Positions 1-8,038 of a stretch of 64,000 nt of DNA are shown here, in pieces (within the stretch, counting starts at the first letter, position 1; each line of letters opens with the position of its first letter). This DNA comes from Streptomyces caniferus (GTDB lineage Bacteria > Actinomycetota > Actinomycetes > Streptomycetales > Streptomycetaceae), in contig NZ_BLIN01000005.1 in NCBI RefSeq assembly GCF_009811555.1, positions 2,799,501 to 2,863,500 on the forward strand. Reading direction: 5' to 3'. A program made the translations under genes and the position numbers. The notes under the pieces were generated by a model, which worked only from the letters and a program-made list of their open reading frames with translations, was not told the DNA's origin and did no database searches.

Positions 1-87
1 CCGATCCGCTGGCGCACGGTATGGCGCATGACGAGGCTGGGCCGCCCACCGGTCATCTGACCGGCCCTCCGGCCGTTCTCCGACCGG

Positions 88-1062
88 TCATCCCCGGGGC
101 CCTCCGGACGCGCCCCCGGCCTCGGCCAGCAGATACGGGTCCGTCACCCCGCCCGGACAGGCGAGCCGTTCGCGCTCCCACCCGGCGCGCCGGGCGCCGG
201 CCTGGTACGCGCTCTCGTAGAAGCCGAGCACGGCCGCACGGGGATCGGCCGCGGCGCGGGCCTCGTCGTACGGCAGCACCGCCAAATGGCTGCCGCCCCG
301 CTCGGCCCACTGTGCCGCCGCGGGCTTGAGCGGCTCCTCCGCCAGCCCCGCGGGCTCCGGAGCGGTATAGGAGTAGAACGCGGGCGCGGCGAAGGAGTCG
401 TCGCCGAACCAGAAGCCGAAGCTGATGACCTCCCGGGAGTACGCCTCCCGGGTCACCGGGTCGACCTGCCCGGGCTGGTCGATGTGCCGGTCGGAGAACC
501 GGGTGTGCGCGATGTCGAAGGTGTGCCAGAAGTGGTGCACCGGGCTGACCTTCCCCGAATAGCCCGCGGCGAACTCCTCCAGCACCGACGCCACCTGGCT
601 GAGCACCTGCCAGTAGCGGAAGGCGTGCCCGGCCTCGTAGGTCGCATGCTCGGTGTCCTCGGCGAACGGCCGGCCGGCGTCGGGCAGGTCGAACGGCCGC
701 GGAACAGCCAGCTCCACCCGGACGCCCAGCACGGCCAGCGACTCCATGACCGCGTCATGGAAGGACGCCACCGACCGGCCGATGAGCGGGAAGGAGACCG
801 TCCGGCCGTCCAGCGTCGCGACGACCATGCGGTGACCGACGAAGTCGAAGTCCATGGTGAAGAGCGGGTTGCCGTCGAGCTGCCCCATCGGACGGGTGGT
901 GATGCCGCGCCCGGTCAGATGGAACGGCACGTTCCACCAATGGTTGCGCCGGGCACTGGCAGCAAGACGGATCTTCCCGACAATCTGGGCAAAGCGATGA
1001 AGCGTTTCTTTGGTGTCCCGCCATTCGGCAAACGGGATCGGCGGAAACAGCTCCATCATCAT
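88..1062 (-). CDS. DUF5996 family protein
   Basis: A 324-residue protein of the DUF5996 family, whose function is not known. Recognisable stretches are NHWWNVPFHLTGRG near the N terminus, MDFDFVGHRMVV, a His-rich FWHTFDIAHTRFSD segment in the middle and FYSYTAPEPAGL near the C terminus. No signal peptide or membrane segment is visible, so it is probably cytosolic. The gene offers GTG-ATG-ATG-ATG in a row as starts. The first ATG (1062) is preferred because a GGGAAGGGC-type ribosome site lies just upstream. It follows the flavoprotein monooxygenase gene in the same direction, but a gap of about 350 bp argues for its own promoter. Confidence 0.75.
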   Translation of the reverse strand: MMMELFPPIPFAEWRDTKETLHRFAQIVGKIRLAASARRNHWWNVPFHLTGRGITTRPMGQLDGNPLFTMDFDFVGHRMVVATLDGRTVSFPLIGRSVASFHDAVMESLAVLGVRVELAVPRPFDLPDAGRPFAEDTEHATYEAGHAFRYWQVLSQVASVLEEFAAGYSGKVSPVHHFWHTFDIAHTRFSDRHIDQPGQVDPVTREAYSREVISFGFWFGDDSFAAPAFYSYTAPEPAGLAEEPLKPAAAQWAERGGSHLAVLPYDEARAAADPRAAVLGFYESAYQAGARRAGWERERLACPGGVTDPYLLAEAGGASGGPRG

Positions 1063-1414
1063 CACCTGCCCTTCCCGCCCGGCACTCCTGACGGCCGGAC
1101 GGGTCCTGGACGACCAGATGACCACGCCCCACGACAGACGGCACGTCGTCGAACCCGACAGGCCCAACCAGCGACACCCGGCCCCACCGGCCCCGCCCGG
1201 CCGCCGCGGTCCGCCCCTCGGACGTGTGCGGCGCCCACGACCATCGCGCGGGGAACGCCCCTGGGCCGCCCACCAGGCGAAACAATGCCCCGGCGGCCGC
1301 CTCCGGGGCTCGGCGGAGAAGGTGGGATCGCGGCCGGCGCGGCGTCCCGTGGGGCGGAGTGCCTTCCCGCGCAGTCGACCGGTCCCGAGCGAGCCGCATC
1401 ACCCCTTCTCCGTA
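1063..1414. other. Intergenic gap between DUF5996 and monooxygenase genes
   Basis: About 350 bp with no convincing gene on either strand. Open frames crossing it are antisense shadows. It presumably holds the promoter of the DUF5996 gene (leftward). I see no strong hairpin or operator. Confidence 0.5.
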
Positions 1415-2584
1415 TTACGTGGGCAGGTGATTCGCCGCGGACGGCCCCAGCATGTTTTCCAGGTTCTTCCTGGCGATCTGCTTGCGGAACTCCCCCTCAT
1501 AGGAGGAGTCACCGGAGTCGTGCACGGTCTCGGTCAGCCAGACCGCAGCTGCCTGCTGCCGCCATGTGTGGTCCAGGCAGGTGTCGGAGTAGCTGTCGAG
1601 CAGACGGGAATCGTGGTTCTCGACCTGGTGGACGAGGGCGCGGGCGAACACGTCGGCGTCGTGGAGGGCGAGACTCATCCCCTGTGCGCTCATCGGCGAG
1701 ATGAGATGGGCCGCGTCCCCCAGAAGGTAGAGCCTGCCGTAGCTCATCGGGCTGAACACCACTCCGCGGAGCGGCACGACCTGCTTGCTGATGATCGGCC
1801 CCTTGGGGGTGACGGGCTCGCCTGAGCGAGTGTCCAGTTCGTTCCAGATGCGGTCGTCCGGCCATTGCTCGAGGGTGTCGGTGAGCGGGCACTGCAGGTA
1901 GAGGCGACTGGCCTTCGGGCCGCGAGTGATCTGTGCAGCGAAGCCGCGGGAGTGCACTGCCAGCATGGCCAGAGGGTCCGCAGGCACCTCGGCCATGGCG
2001 GTGAGCCAGGCGTACCCGAACTCGTGGGTGGAGCAGGTGAGGATGTCATCGGGGACGGCCGTCCGGCTGACGCCACGGAAGCCGTCGCTGCCGGCGATGA
2101 AGTCACAGCTGACAGTCTTGGTCGAGCCGGCGGCGTCCCGGTAGCGCACCAGAGGGTTCTCGGTGTCGATGTCGTGCAGGGAAACGTCCTCGGCTCCGAA
2201 GCGCAGATCGCCACCGTCGCGGAGGAAGACCTTGATGAGGTTCTGGACGAGGATCTGCTGGGGGCAGAACACACCGTTGGCGTCCTCCGAGTCGTCACCC
2301 GTCTTCCACTGCCGCTTTTCGCCCTCGAGCAACAGCGTCATACCCGCATCAAGGTCACCGTGACGGTGCCCCTCGACGACCTCGGCCAGCCCCCACTCGT
2401 GCAGCCGGCGGACCCCGCCGGCGTCGAGAGCCCCGGCTCTCTGCCGCTGCTCCACATAGTCACGACTGCCCTTTTCCAGGACGATGCAGGAAATGCCCTT
2501 ACGCAGAAGGAAGTTGCCGAGTGTCAGTCCGGCGACCCCGCCTCCCACGATGACGACGGTTGCCTTCTTGTCGGTTGTGCTCAT
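1415..2584 (-). CDS. FAD-dependent aromatic hydroxylase, 4-hydroxybenzoate 3-monooxygenase (PobA)-like
   Basis: A 389-residue group A flavoprotein monooxygenase, close to the usual PobA length. The N-terminal FAD fold has GGGVAGLTLG, followed by the RAGALDAGGVRRL segment that in PobA follows the first strand. A mid-protein DG motif (FIAGSDGFRG) and the second FAD motif GDAAHLISPMSAQGMSLAL are present. The PobA family converts 4-hydroxybenzoate to protocatechuate with NAD(P)H and O2. The substrate here is inferred from overall resemblance, and another phenolic acid is possible. The ATG start has a good GAGGAG site. It lies downstream of an AraC regulator on the same strand, and no beta-ketoadipate genes are in view. 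Its wobble positions look less GC-extreme than those of the core genes to the right. Confidence 0.75.
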   Translation of the reverse strand: MSTTDKKATVVIVGGGVAGLTLGNFLLRKGISCIVLEKGSRDYVEQRQRAGALDAGGVRRLHEWGLAEVVEGHRHGDLDAGMTLLLEGEKRQWKTGDDSEDANGVFCPQQILVQNLIKVFLRDGGDLRFGAEDVSLHDIDTENPLVRYRDAAGSTKTVSCDFIAGSDGFRGVSRTAVPDDILTCSTHEFGYAWLTAMAEVPADPLAMLAVHSRGFAAQITRGPKASRLYLQCPLTDTLEQWPDDRIWNELDTRSGEPVTPKGPIISKQVVPLRGVVFSPMSYGRLYLLGDAAHLISPMSAQGMSLALHDADVFARALVHQVENHDSRLLDSYSDTCLDHTWRQQAAAVWLTETVHDSGDSSYEGEFRKQIARKNLENMLGPSAANHLPT

Positions 2585-2787
2585 GTGTTTTCAGGCTCCT
2601 CGCGGACGGCCTGGTCGACCGCGCCTGAGCGTGAGCGACTGTGCCGCCTAGATGGTGGGGCGTACTGACCACCACTGTGCGACCCGGCTCATGGGGCACC
2701 CAACCGGTAAATGGACAGCCGATACCGCAAACCCGCCAGCCTGACGCACTCCGGCCCACGACCCGCGTCCGTCGGTGACTCCTGCCG

Positions 2788-3579
2788 CTAGGGGAGCGCG
2801 GGGCTGGTGCGCAGATCTGCCTGGTAGCTGCCCGGGGTCTGGCCGACGACCGAGTGGAAGGCGTCGATGAAGCTGGAGGGGTTCGACCACCCGCATGCCA
2901 TCGCCGTATCGGTGACCGACATGCCGTTGGTGAGGTGGCCCAAGGCGTGGTGGATGCGCAGCGTGGTGCGCCACTGGTGGAAGCTCATGCCGAGTTCGGT
3001 GTGGAACAGACGGCTCAGGGTGCGTTCGCTGGCTCCCGCAGCGCGCCCCAGCTCCGCCAGGGTCGCAGGCCGCGCGGGATCGGCGTGCAGAAGACCGGTG
3101 ACGGTGCGCAGCCGGTCGTCGCTGGATTCGGGCAGGTGCAGCGACTGCTCGGGAGTGTCGCAGAGCTCGTCGACGACCACGGCGAGCAGTCGTCCGTGAG
3201 CACCGGGGCGGACTTCTGGCCGCTCGCCGGTCAGCGCCAGGAGGGCCTCGCGCAGCAGCGAGCTGACGGCGAACACGCTGGGGTGTTCCACGAGTTCACC
3301 GCACAGGTCGACCGGGACGGTCAGGACGCGGGCGTCGGTGCGGCCGTAGAAGCGATGGGAGTGGGCGAAGCCCGGTGGCGTCCACGTCACGCGGTGGGCC
3401 GGGGCGACCCAGGTTCCGCGTTCGGTCGTGGTGGCCAGCGTCCCGGCGGCTGCGTAGACGAGCTGACCCTGGTCGTGGGTATGGGGGTCGAGATGGTGGC
3501 CGTGCGGCAGCCACCGGGCAGCGCTGGTCATGGTCTGCGGTTCCGAGGGCCATGGAGGGGACTGGTGGGTCTTCAGCAT
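2788..3579 (-). CDS. AraC family transcriptional regulator
   Basis: A 263-residue AraC/XylS-type regulator. The N-terminal half is a cupin-like sensing domain (HTHDQGQLVYAAAG, VTWTPPGFAHSHRF). The C-terminal 100 residues carry the double helix-turn-helix (LAELGRAAGASERTLSRLF, then MSVTDTAMACGWSNPSSFI). Cupin-type AraC proteins of this build often control a neighbouring catabolic or efflux gene. The nearest candidate is the PobA-like gene about 200 bp downstream on the same strand. I place the start at ATG 3579. A shorter start at 3531 is possible, and the open frame further upstream overlaps an integrase remnant on the other strand and is not counted. Confidence 0.8.
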   Translation of the reverse strand: MLKTHQSPPWPSEPQTMTSAARWLPHGHHLDPHTHDQGQLVYAAAGTLATTTERGTWVAPAHRVTWTPPGFAHSHRFYGRTDARVLTVPVDLCGELVEHPSVFAVSSLLREALLALTGERPEVRPGAHGRLLAVVVDELCDTPEQSLHLPESSDDRLRTVTGLLHADPARPATLAELGRAAGASERTLSRLFHTELGMSFHQWRTTLRIHHALGHLTNGMSVTDTAMACGWSNPSSFIDAFHSVVGQTPGSYQADLRTSPALP

Positions 3580-3645
3580 CAGAGGGCAGTCTGCCGGTGG
3601 TGCGTCACCCGGTACAGGCCGGACAGGAACCGTGAGCCTGGCCGG

Positions 3646-3900
3646 CTTCCGGGTGAGCGGGACCGGATGCGCCAGGAGGGCGACGTCTCCGTCGAGAGCA
3701 GCCGGGTGTGGACGCACGAGAACGGCGCGGAGGTGCACCCCGACCGGCTCTCCCGACGCTTCGCCCGCCTGGTGGAGCTGTCCGGCCTGCCACCGGTCCG
3801 CCTCACGGCCTGCGTCACCTCGCCGCCACCCTCGCGGTCCGTGCTCTGCCGAACGGCCCGGCTCTCCCCCGCCAGGGAGATCTGCCCGCCGTGCTTCAAC
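3646..3900 (+). pseudogene. Decayed tyrosine recombinase (integrase) C-terminal fragment
   Basis: On the plus strand, one frame reads WTHENGAEVHPDRLSRRF then LVELSGLPPVRL. This matches the region just before the catalytic box of actinobacterial site-specific integrases. The continuation HGLRHLAATLAVRAL, equivalent to the family's HDLRHGAATLA box, appears in a different frame beginning at 3804. A single-base loss near 3803 (expected CTG-CAC, found CTCAC) explains the break. The rest of the catalytic domain, including the LGHSS-type box and the Tyr region, is not visible. The fragment points toward, and ends about 170 bp from, the 3' end of the tRNA at 4073-4146, the standard place for an integrase of a tRNA-integrated element. 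Confidence 0.7.
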
Positions 3901-3990
3901 TCGGCGTCGAACGGCGGCATGAGGCCGGCTCTCCCCCGGATCTGACCCCGTGTCCCCTGGATGTCCCCTGGATCTTGGTCCGAACGGCTG

Positions 3991-4026
3991 AACGGGGGCC
4001 ACCGCGCTGTGGCGGTGGCCCCCGTT
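3991..4026. terminator. Strong hairpin, probable terminator of the tRNA transcript
   Basis: A perfect 15-bp inverted repeat (arms 3991-4005 and 4012-4026) with a 6-nt loop, between the integrase remnant and the 3' end of the leftward tRNA at 4073. There is no long U-tract, as is normal in Streptomyces. Confidence 0.65.
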
Positions 4027-4072
4027 CTCACGTTTCCCCAGGTAGAAAGGGGCTTCCCCCTGGGTGCTGCGG

Positions 4073-4146
4073 TGGGGCGGGTGGGACTCGAACCCACGGC
4101 CGACGGATTATGAGTCCGCTGCTCTAACCGGCTGAGCTACCGCCCC
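4073..4146 (-). tRNA. tRNA with CAT anticodon (elongator tRNA-Met, or tRNA-Ile2)
   Basis: A 74-nt cloverleaf on the minus strand. The acceptor stem GGGGCGG pairs with CCGCCCC, the discriminator is A, the D-arm is TAGCTCAGCCGGTTAGAGCA, the anticodon loop is CTCATAA and the T-loop is GTTCGAGTC. The CAT anticodon fits elongator Met, but a lysidine-modified Ile2 cannot be told apart by eye. It is not the initiator. Its 3' half is the likely attachment site of the element whose integrase remnant lies just to the left. Confidence 0.9.
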
Positions 4147-4324
4147 CCACGGCGCGTCGCGCACATTTGTGCGCGCCGTCTGCCGCAGCATAGCCGCTCA
4201 TACGATCTGTTGCCCGTGAGGGCTGCCGTCGCGCGACCACGCACGCCCAAGAAGACTTGGATCACTGGGGGTTCGGTTCCACGGCACAAGAAAAAGGACC
4301 CCTTCCGGGGTCCTCTTCTCTCTG

Positions 4325-4397
4325 CTCCCCCGACTGGACTCGAACCAGTAACCCTCCGGTTAACAGCCGAATGCTCTGCCAATTGAGCTACAGGGGA
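4325..4397 (-). tRNA. tRNA-Asn (GTT), copy 1
   Basis: A 73-nt tRNA on the minus strand. The acceptor stem is TCCCCTG paired with CGGGGGA, with a G discriminator. The anticodon loop is CTGTTAA, giving GTT, and the T-arm carries GGTTCGAGTCC. It is separated by only 5 bp from a second tRNA-Asn, so the two are certainly co-transcribed. Confidence 0.95.
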
Positions 4398-4402
4398 CCG
4401 AG

Positions 4403-4475
4403 CTCCCCCGACTGGACTCGAACCAGTAACCTGCCGGTTAACAGCCGGCTGCTCTGCCAATTGAGCTACAGGGGA
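4403..4475 (-). tRNA. tRNA-Asn (GTT), copy 2
   Basis: A second 73-nt tRNA-Asn, identical to copy 1 except in the anticodon stem, where compensating changes keep the pairing (CCGGC/GCCGG against TCGGC/ACCGG). It is the promoter-proximal copy of the leftward pair. Confidence 0.95.
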
Positions 4476-4694
4476 TTGCTCTGTGTGCCTCGAATGCACC
4501 GCAGTCCGGGGCTCCGGACGGCGTGCGCTCGCTGCGACACATACATTAGCGCAAGCAGGGGGGTGCTCCGCCAATCGGTATCGCCTCAGGTCACCTCGGG
4601 TGATCTCCGGCCCCGGAGGGTAGGCGCGCGTCACAGCCAGACACTCCGGCGCGTACCGGCGCCGGAGGGGTCCGACGAGAGGAAGGGTGGAGCA

Positions 4695-4994
4695 ATGCGC
4701 TACCGGCTCACGTTCATCGCGGGACTGGCCACGGGGTATGTGCTCGGCGCACGGGCCGGTCGGGAACGGTACGAGCAGCTCCGCAAGGCCGCCCAGCGGA
4801 TCTCGCAGAATCCGGCGGTCCGGAACACCGCGGAGTCCGCCGCGCTGACCGGGCGCGAGGCGGCGTCGAAGGCGTTCGGGACGGTGTCGGCCAAGGTCGG
4901 CGACCGGCTGCCCGGCTCCGTCACCGACCGGGTCCGTTCGCTGCGTGAGCAGCGGTCCCCCGGCGAGGACGACTGGGGCACCAGCAATACCTGA
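4695..4994 (+). CDS. Small membrane-anchored protein, YtxH-like
   Basis: A 99-residue protein that starts with a short hydrophobic Gly-rich segment (LTFIAGLATGYVLGARAGR) followed by a long charged, probably helical region. This resembles YtxH-type general stress proteins and is a common small actinobacterial form. The N-terminal segment probably anchors it in the membrane with the helical tail in the cytosol. The ATG follows a GGAAGG ribosome site. It precedes the kinase gene by 66 bp in the same direction. No biochemical function is known to me. Confidence 0.6.
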   Translation: MRYRLTFIAGLATGYVLGARAGRERYEQLRKAAQRISQNPAVRNTAESAALTGREAASKAFGTVSAKVGDRLPGSVTDRVRSLREQRSPGEDDWGTSNT

Positions 4995-5060
4995 GCCGGC
5001 GCACCTGGGGGCAAACCCTGAGGCTGCTCCTATGCGTCGTATGGGGCATCATCTGGGTGC

Positions 5061-6542
5061 ATGGGGATAGTCGCCGGATTGGACAGTTCGTCCGAGAGCA
5101 CACGGATCGTCGTCTGCGATGCCGACACAGGTGCCGTCATCAGGCAGGGGTACGCGCCGCACCCTGTCGAGAAGGGGCCCGAGGTCGACCCGCAGGCGTG
5201 GCTGATGTCACTCGGCGAGGCGGCGGGCCGCGGGCTGCTCGAAGGGGTGCAGGCGATCGGCGTCTCCGCGCAGCCGCACGGTCTGGTCCCGCTGGACATC
5301 GAGGGCAACCTCGTGCGCCCCGCGCTGGTGGGCAACGACAAGCGGGCGCAGAGCTCGGCCGCGGATCTGATCGACTCGCTGGGCGGGCGTGCCGCGTGGG
5401 CGCAGGCCGTCGGCGCGGTGCCCCAGGCGACCCATGCGGTGACGAAGATGCGCTGGCTGGCGCGTACGGAGCCGGCGCACGCGGCCCGGATCGCGGAGAT
5501 CATGCAGCCGCACGACTGGCTGGCCTGGCAGCTGCTGGGGCGGCCCGCGCGGCGTACGACGGACCGCGGCGGGGCCTCGGCGACGGGCTTCTGGTCGGCG
5601 GCGACCGAGGCCTACCGGCCGGATCTGGTGGAGCTGGCGCTGGGCCATCAGGTGCGGCTGCCGGAGGTGCTGAGCCCGTCGGGGACGGCCGGGTTCACCC
5701 CGGAGGGGCTGCTGATCTCCGCCGGTACGGGCGAGACGATGGCGGCGGCCTTCGGGCTCGGGGTCGGCGAGGGCGACGCCGTGGTGTCGCTGGGCGCCTC
5801 GGGGTCGGTGTTCGGGATCCATCACGAGGCGCTGGCGGACCCCACCGGGACGATCACCTCGTTCGCGGACGCGACCGGCCGGCATCTGCCGGTGGTGCAC
5901 ACCAGTAATGCCGTACGGGTGCTGCGCGGCGCGGCGGAGATGCTGGGGACGGACCTGGAAGGGCTGTCCGAGCTGGCGCTGAAGTCGTCACCCGGTGCGT
6001 ACGGCATGGTGCTGCTGCCGTATCTGGAGGGCGAGCGGACACCGCATCTGCCGCACACCGCCGGGTCGTTGCACGGGATGCGCCGGGAGAGCATGAAGCC
6101 GGAGCACATGGCGCGGGCGGCCGTGGAGGGCATGCTCTGCGGGCTGGCGGATGCGCTGGATGTGCTGCGCGGGCGGGGCGTGGCGGTGCGCCGGGTGTTC
6201 CTGCTGGGCGCGGCCGCGGAGCTGGGCGCCGTGCAGGAGGTGGCACCAGGGCTGTTCGGGGTGCCGGTCGTGGTGCCGCAGCCGGCCGAGTACGCGGCGC
6301 TGGGTGCGGCGCGGCAGGCGGCCTGGGCGTGGGGCGTGGCGCACGGCACGCTCACCCCGGCCGCGGGCGCGGAGTCCGGCGCGGGCGGCGGGGCCGCATG
6401 GGTCGATCCGCCGCAGTGGCCGGCCGCCGCGAGCCAGGTGTTCGAGCCGGGTGAGGAGCTGCCGGTCGGGCAGGCCGTGCGCCAGCAGTACACGACGGTG
6501 CGCGACGAGACCCATCCCGGGGCGTTCCAGCGGTCGGTGTAG
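5061..6542 (+). CDS. FGGY-family carbohydrate kinase, xylulokinase-like
   Basis: A 493-residue sugar kinase of the FGGY family, which uses ATP to phosphorylate a sugar or polyol such as D-xylulose. The N-terminal phosphate-1 motif GLDSSSESTRIVV, the substrate region SAQPHGLVPLD and GNDKRA, and the C-terminal adenosine-site segment (FLLGAAAELGAVQEV, then YAALGAARQAA) are all visible. The usual length is about 480-500, so it is complete. QPHGLV stands where xylulokinases have QMHG(L/A)V, and DKR where they have D.R, so xylulokinase is the best guess without being certain. No isomerase or pentose transporter lies nearby. Confidence 0.75.
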   Translation: MGIVAGLDSSSESTRIVVCDADTGAVIRQGYAPHPVEKGPEVDPQAWLMSLGEAAGRGLLEGVQAIGVSAQPHGLVPLDIEGNLVRPALVGNDKRAQSSAADLIDSLGGRAAWAQAVGAVPQATHAVTKMRWLARTEPAHAARIAEIMQPHDWLAWQLLGRPARRTTDRGGASATGFWSAATEAYRPDLVELALGHQVRLPEVLSPSGTAGFTPEGLLISAGTGETMAAAFGLGVGEGDAVVSLGASGSVFGIHHEALADPTGTITSFADATGRHLPVVHTSNAVRVLRGAAEMLGTDLEGLSELALKSSPGAYGMVLLPYLEGERTPHLPHTAGSLHGMRRESMKPEHMARAAVEGMLCGLADALDVLRGRGVAVRRVFLLGAAAELGAVQEVAPGLFGVPVVVPQPAEYAALGAARQAAWAWGVAHGTLTPAAGAESGAGGGAAWVDPPQWPAAASQVFEPGEELPVGQAVRQQYTTVRDETHPGAFQRSV

Positions 6543-6570
6543 CGGTCGGAGCGAGGGAGAACGAGGGAGA

Positions 6571-6614
6571 GCTGCCAGGGCGCGCGGGCACGGGATCCCG
6601 TGCGGCCCGGCAGC
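6571..6614. terminator. Bidirectional terminator between convergent kinase and sigma factor genes
   Basis: A 16-bp perfect palindrome (6588-6603, centred on GGATCC) is enclosed by further complementary arms, GCTGCC at 6571 and GGCAGC at 6609, making one long hairpin. It lies between a rightward gene ending at 6542 and a leftward gene ending at 6680. Confidence 0.6.
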
Positions 6615-6679
6615 CCGTACGTCCTGCGGCCCAGGGGCCCGGAAGCCGTAGACCCGGAGGCCCGGCGGTCCGGCCCGTC

Positions 6680-7933
6680 TCAGTCGAGGTAGCCGCGGAG
6701 CTGGTCCGCGAAGGCGTGGTCGCGGAGCTTGTTGAGGGTCTTGGACTCGATCTGCCGTATCCGTTCGCGGGTGACGCCGAAGATCCGGCCGATCTCCTCC
6801 AGGGTGCGGGGGCGGCCGTCGGCGAGGCCGTAGCGGAGCTGGACGACCTTGCGTTCGCGTTCGCCGAGGGTCGACAGGACCGCGTCGAGGTGTTCGCGCA
6901 GCAGCAGGAACGCGGCGGACTCGACGGGTGAGGCCGCGTCACCGTCCTCGATGAGGTCGCCGAGGGCGACGTCCTCCTCCTCGCCGACGGGGGCGTGCAG
7001 CGAGACCGGCTCCTGGGCCAGCCGCAGCACCTCGCTGACGCGTTCCCCGGTCAGGTCGAGATGGGCCGCGACCTCCTCGGGCGTCGGTTCGTAGCCGCGT
7101 TCCTGGAGCATCCGGCGCTGGACCCGGACGACGCGGTTGATCAGTTCGACGACGTGGACCGGGACGCGGATGGTCCGGGCCTGGTCGGCGAGGGCCCGGG
7201 ACATGGCCTGGCGGATCCACCAGGTGGCGTAGGTGGAGAACTTGTAGCCGCGGGCGTAGTCGAACTTCTCGACGGCCCGGATCAGTCCGAGGTTCCCCTC
7301 CTGGACGAGGTCGAGCATGGTCAGGCCGCGGCCGACGTAGCGCTTGGCGACGGAGACCACCAGGCGCAGATTGGCCTCGATCAGGCGGCGCTTGGCCATC
7401 CGGCCCAGCACCACCAACTTGTCCAGATCGAAGGCGAGTTGGGAGGAGAGGTCGGGGGTGTTGGTGAGTTTCTCCTCGGCGAAGAGCCCGGCCTCGACGC
7501 GGCGGGCGAGCTCGACCTCCTCGGCTGCGGTGAGCAGCGGGATCCGACCGATCTCGCGGAGGTACTGGCGGAAGAGATCGGAGGACGGACTGCCCGTCTC
7601 GGGGCGCCGCGCCGGCTCCGGGATGATCTCCTCGACGATCATTTCGGCGGCGGGCGGGTCGGCCTGCTGCGGCACGGTGAGCGACTCCGGAGCCGGTTCG
7701 GCTTCCGATTCCGCTTCTGGTTCCGCTTCCGTGACCGGCTCTGCGGCGGGCGGCGCGTCGGCGAGGGTCTGGGTCTGCACGGGGGCGACCTCCAGGGTGA
7801 TCGCTGCTGAGGCGGCAGAAAGGTCGGGCACGGTTGCGGCCGGGCCGCCGTCCGTCCCATACGTCAAGAGCGGTTCCACGGGGGATTCCGGCGCGGTGCG
7901 ACCGGGCCCGCCGCGCTCCGAGGACGCAGGCAC
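6680..7933 (-). CDS. hrdA: RNA polymerase sigma factor, RpoD-like group 2 (HrdA-like)
   Basis: A 417-residue sigma-70 protein. The first 110 or so residues are a low-complexity Glu/Pro/Ala segment. Then come region 1.2 ([16 protein letters not shown]), region 2 ([51 protein letters not shown]), region 3 and region 4 ([20 protein letters not shown]). These are the hallmarks of the RpoD class that recognises TTGACa/TAnnaT promoters. It is too short for the principal factor HrdB (about 510). Its place directly downstream of dnaG is the arrangement I recall for hrdA in Streptomyces. The start is GTG at 7933. HrdA-type factors are dispensable in the strains studied. Confidence 0.85.
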   Translation of the reverse strand: MPASSERGGPGRTAPESPVEPLLTYGTDGGPAATVPDLSAASAAITLEVAPVQTQTLADAPPAAEPVTEAEPEAESEAEPAPESLTVPQQADPPAAEMIVEEIIPEPARRPETGSPSSDLFRQYLREIGRIPLLTAAEEVELARRVEAGLFAEEKLTNTPDLSSQLAFDLDKLVVLGRMAKRRLIEANLRLVVSVAKRYVGRGLTMLDLVQEGNLGLIRAVEKFDYARGYKFSTYATWWIRQAMSRALADQARTIRVPVHVVELINRVVRVQRRMLQERGYEPTPEEVAAHLDLTGERVSEVLRLAQEPVSLHAPVGEEEDVALGDLIEDGDAASPVESAAFLLLREHLDAVLSTLGERERKVVQLRYGLADGRPRTLEEIGRIFGVTRERIRQIESKTLNKLRDHAFADQLRGYLD

Positions 7934-8038
7934 CGCTTCTCAGTGTGGAGTACGACACACGCCTGCCACGAGGGGCGTGCGAGCACTTTTTGAGTCCGGT
8001 CCGTGACCGGACGGCTACCGCGGGGAGTGTCCGGGGCG

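Noticed and set aside
1-87. Tail of a rightward gene at the left edge
   Set aside because: One frame ends at a TGA at 58-60, but only about 19 codons are visible and no family can be read.
4325-4475. Attachment-site duplication between the two tRNA-Asn genes
   Set aside because: Both copies are complete tRNAs with compensating stem changes, so this is an ordinary gene pair.
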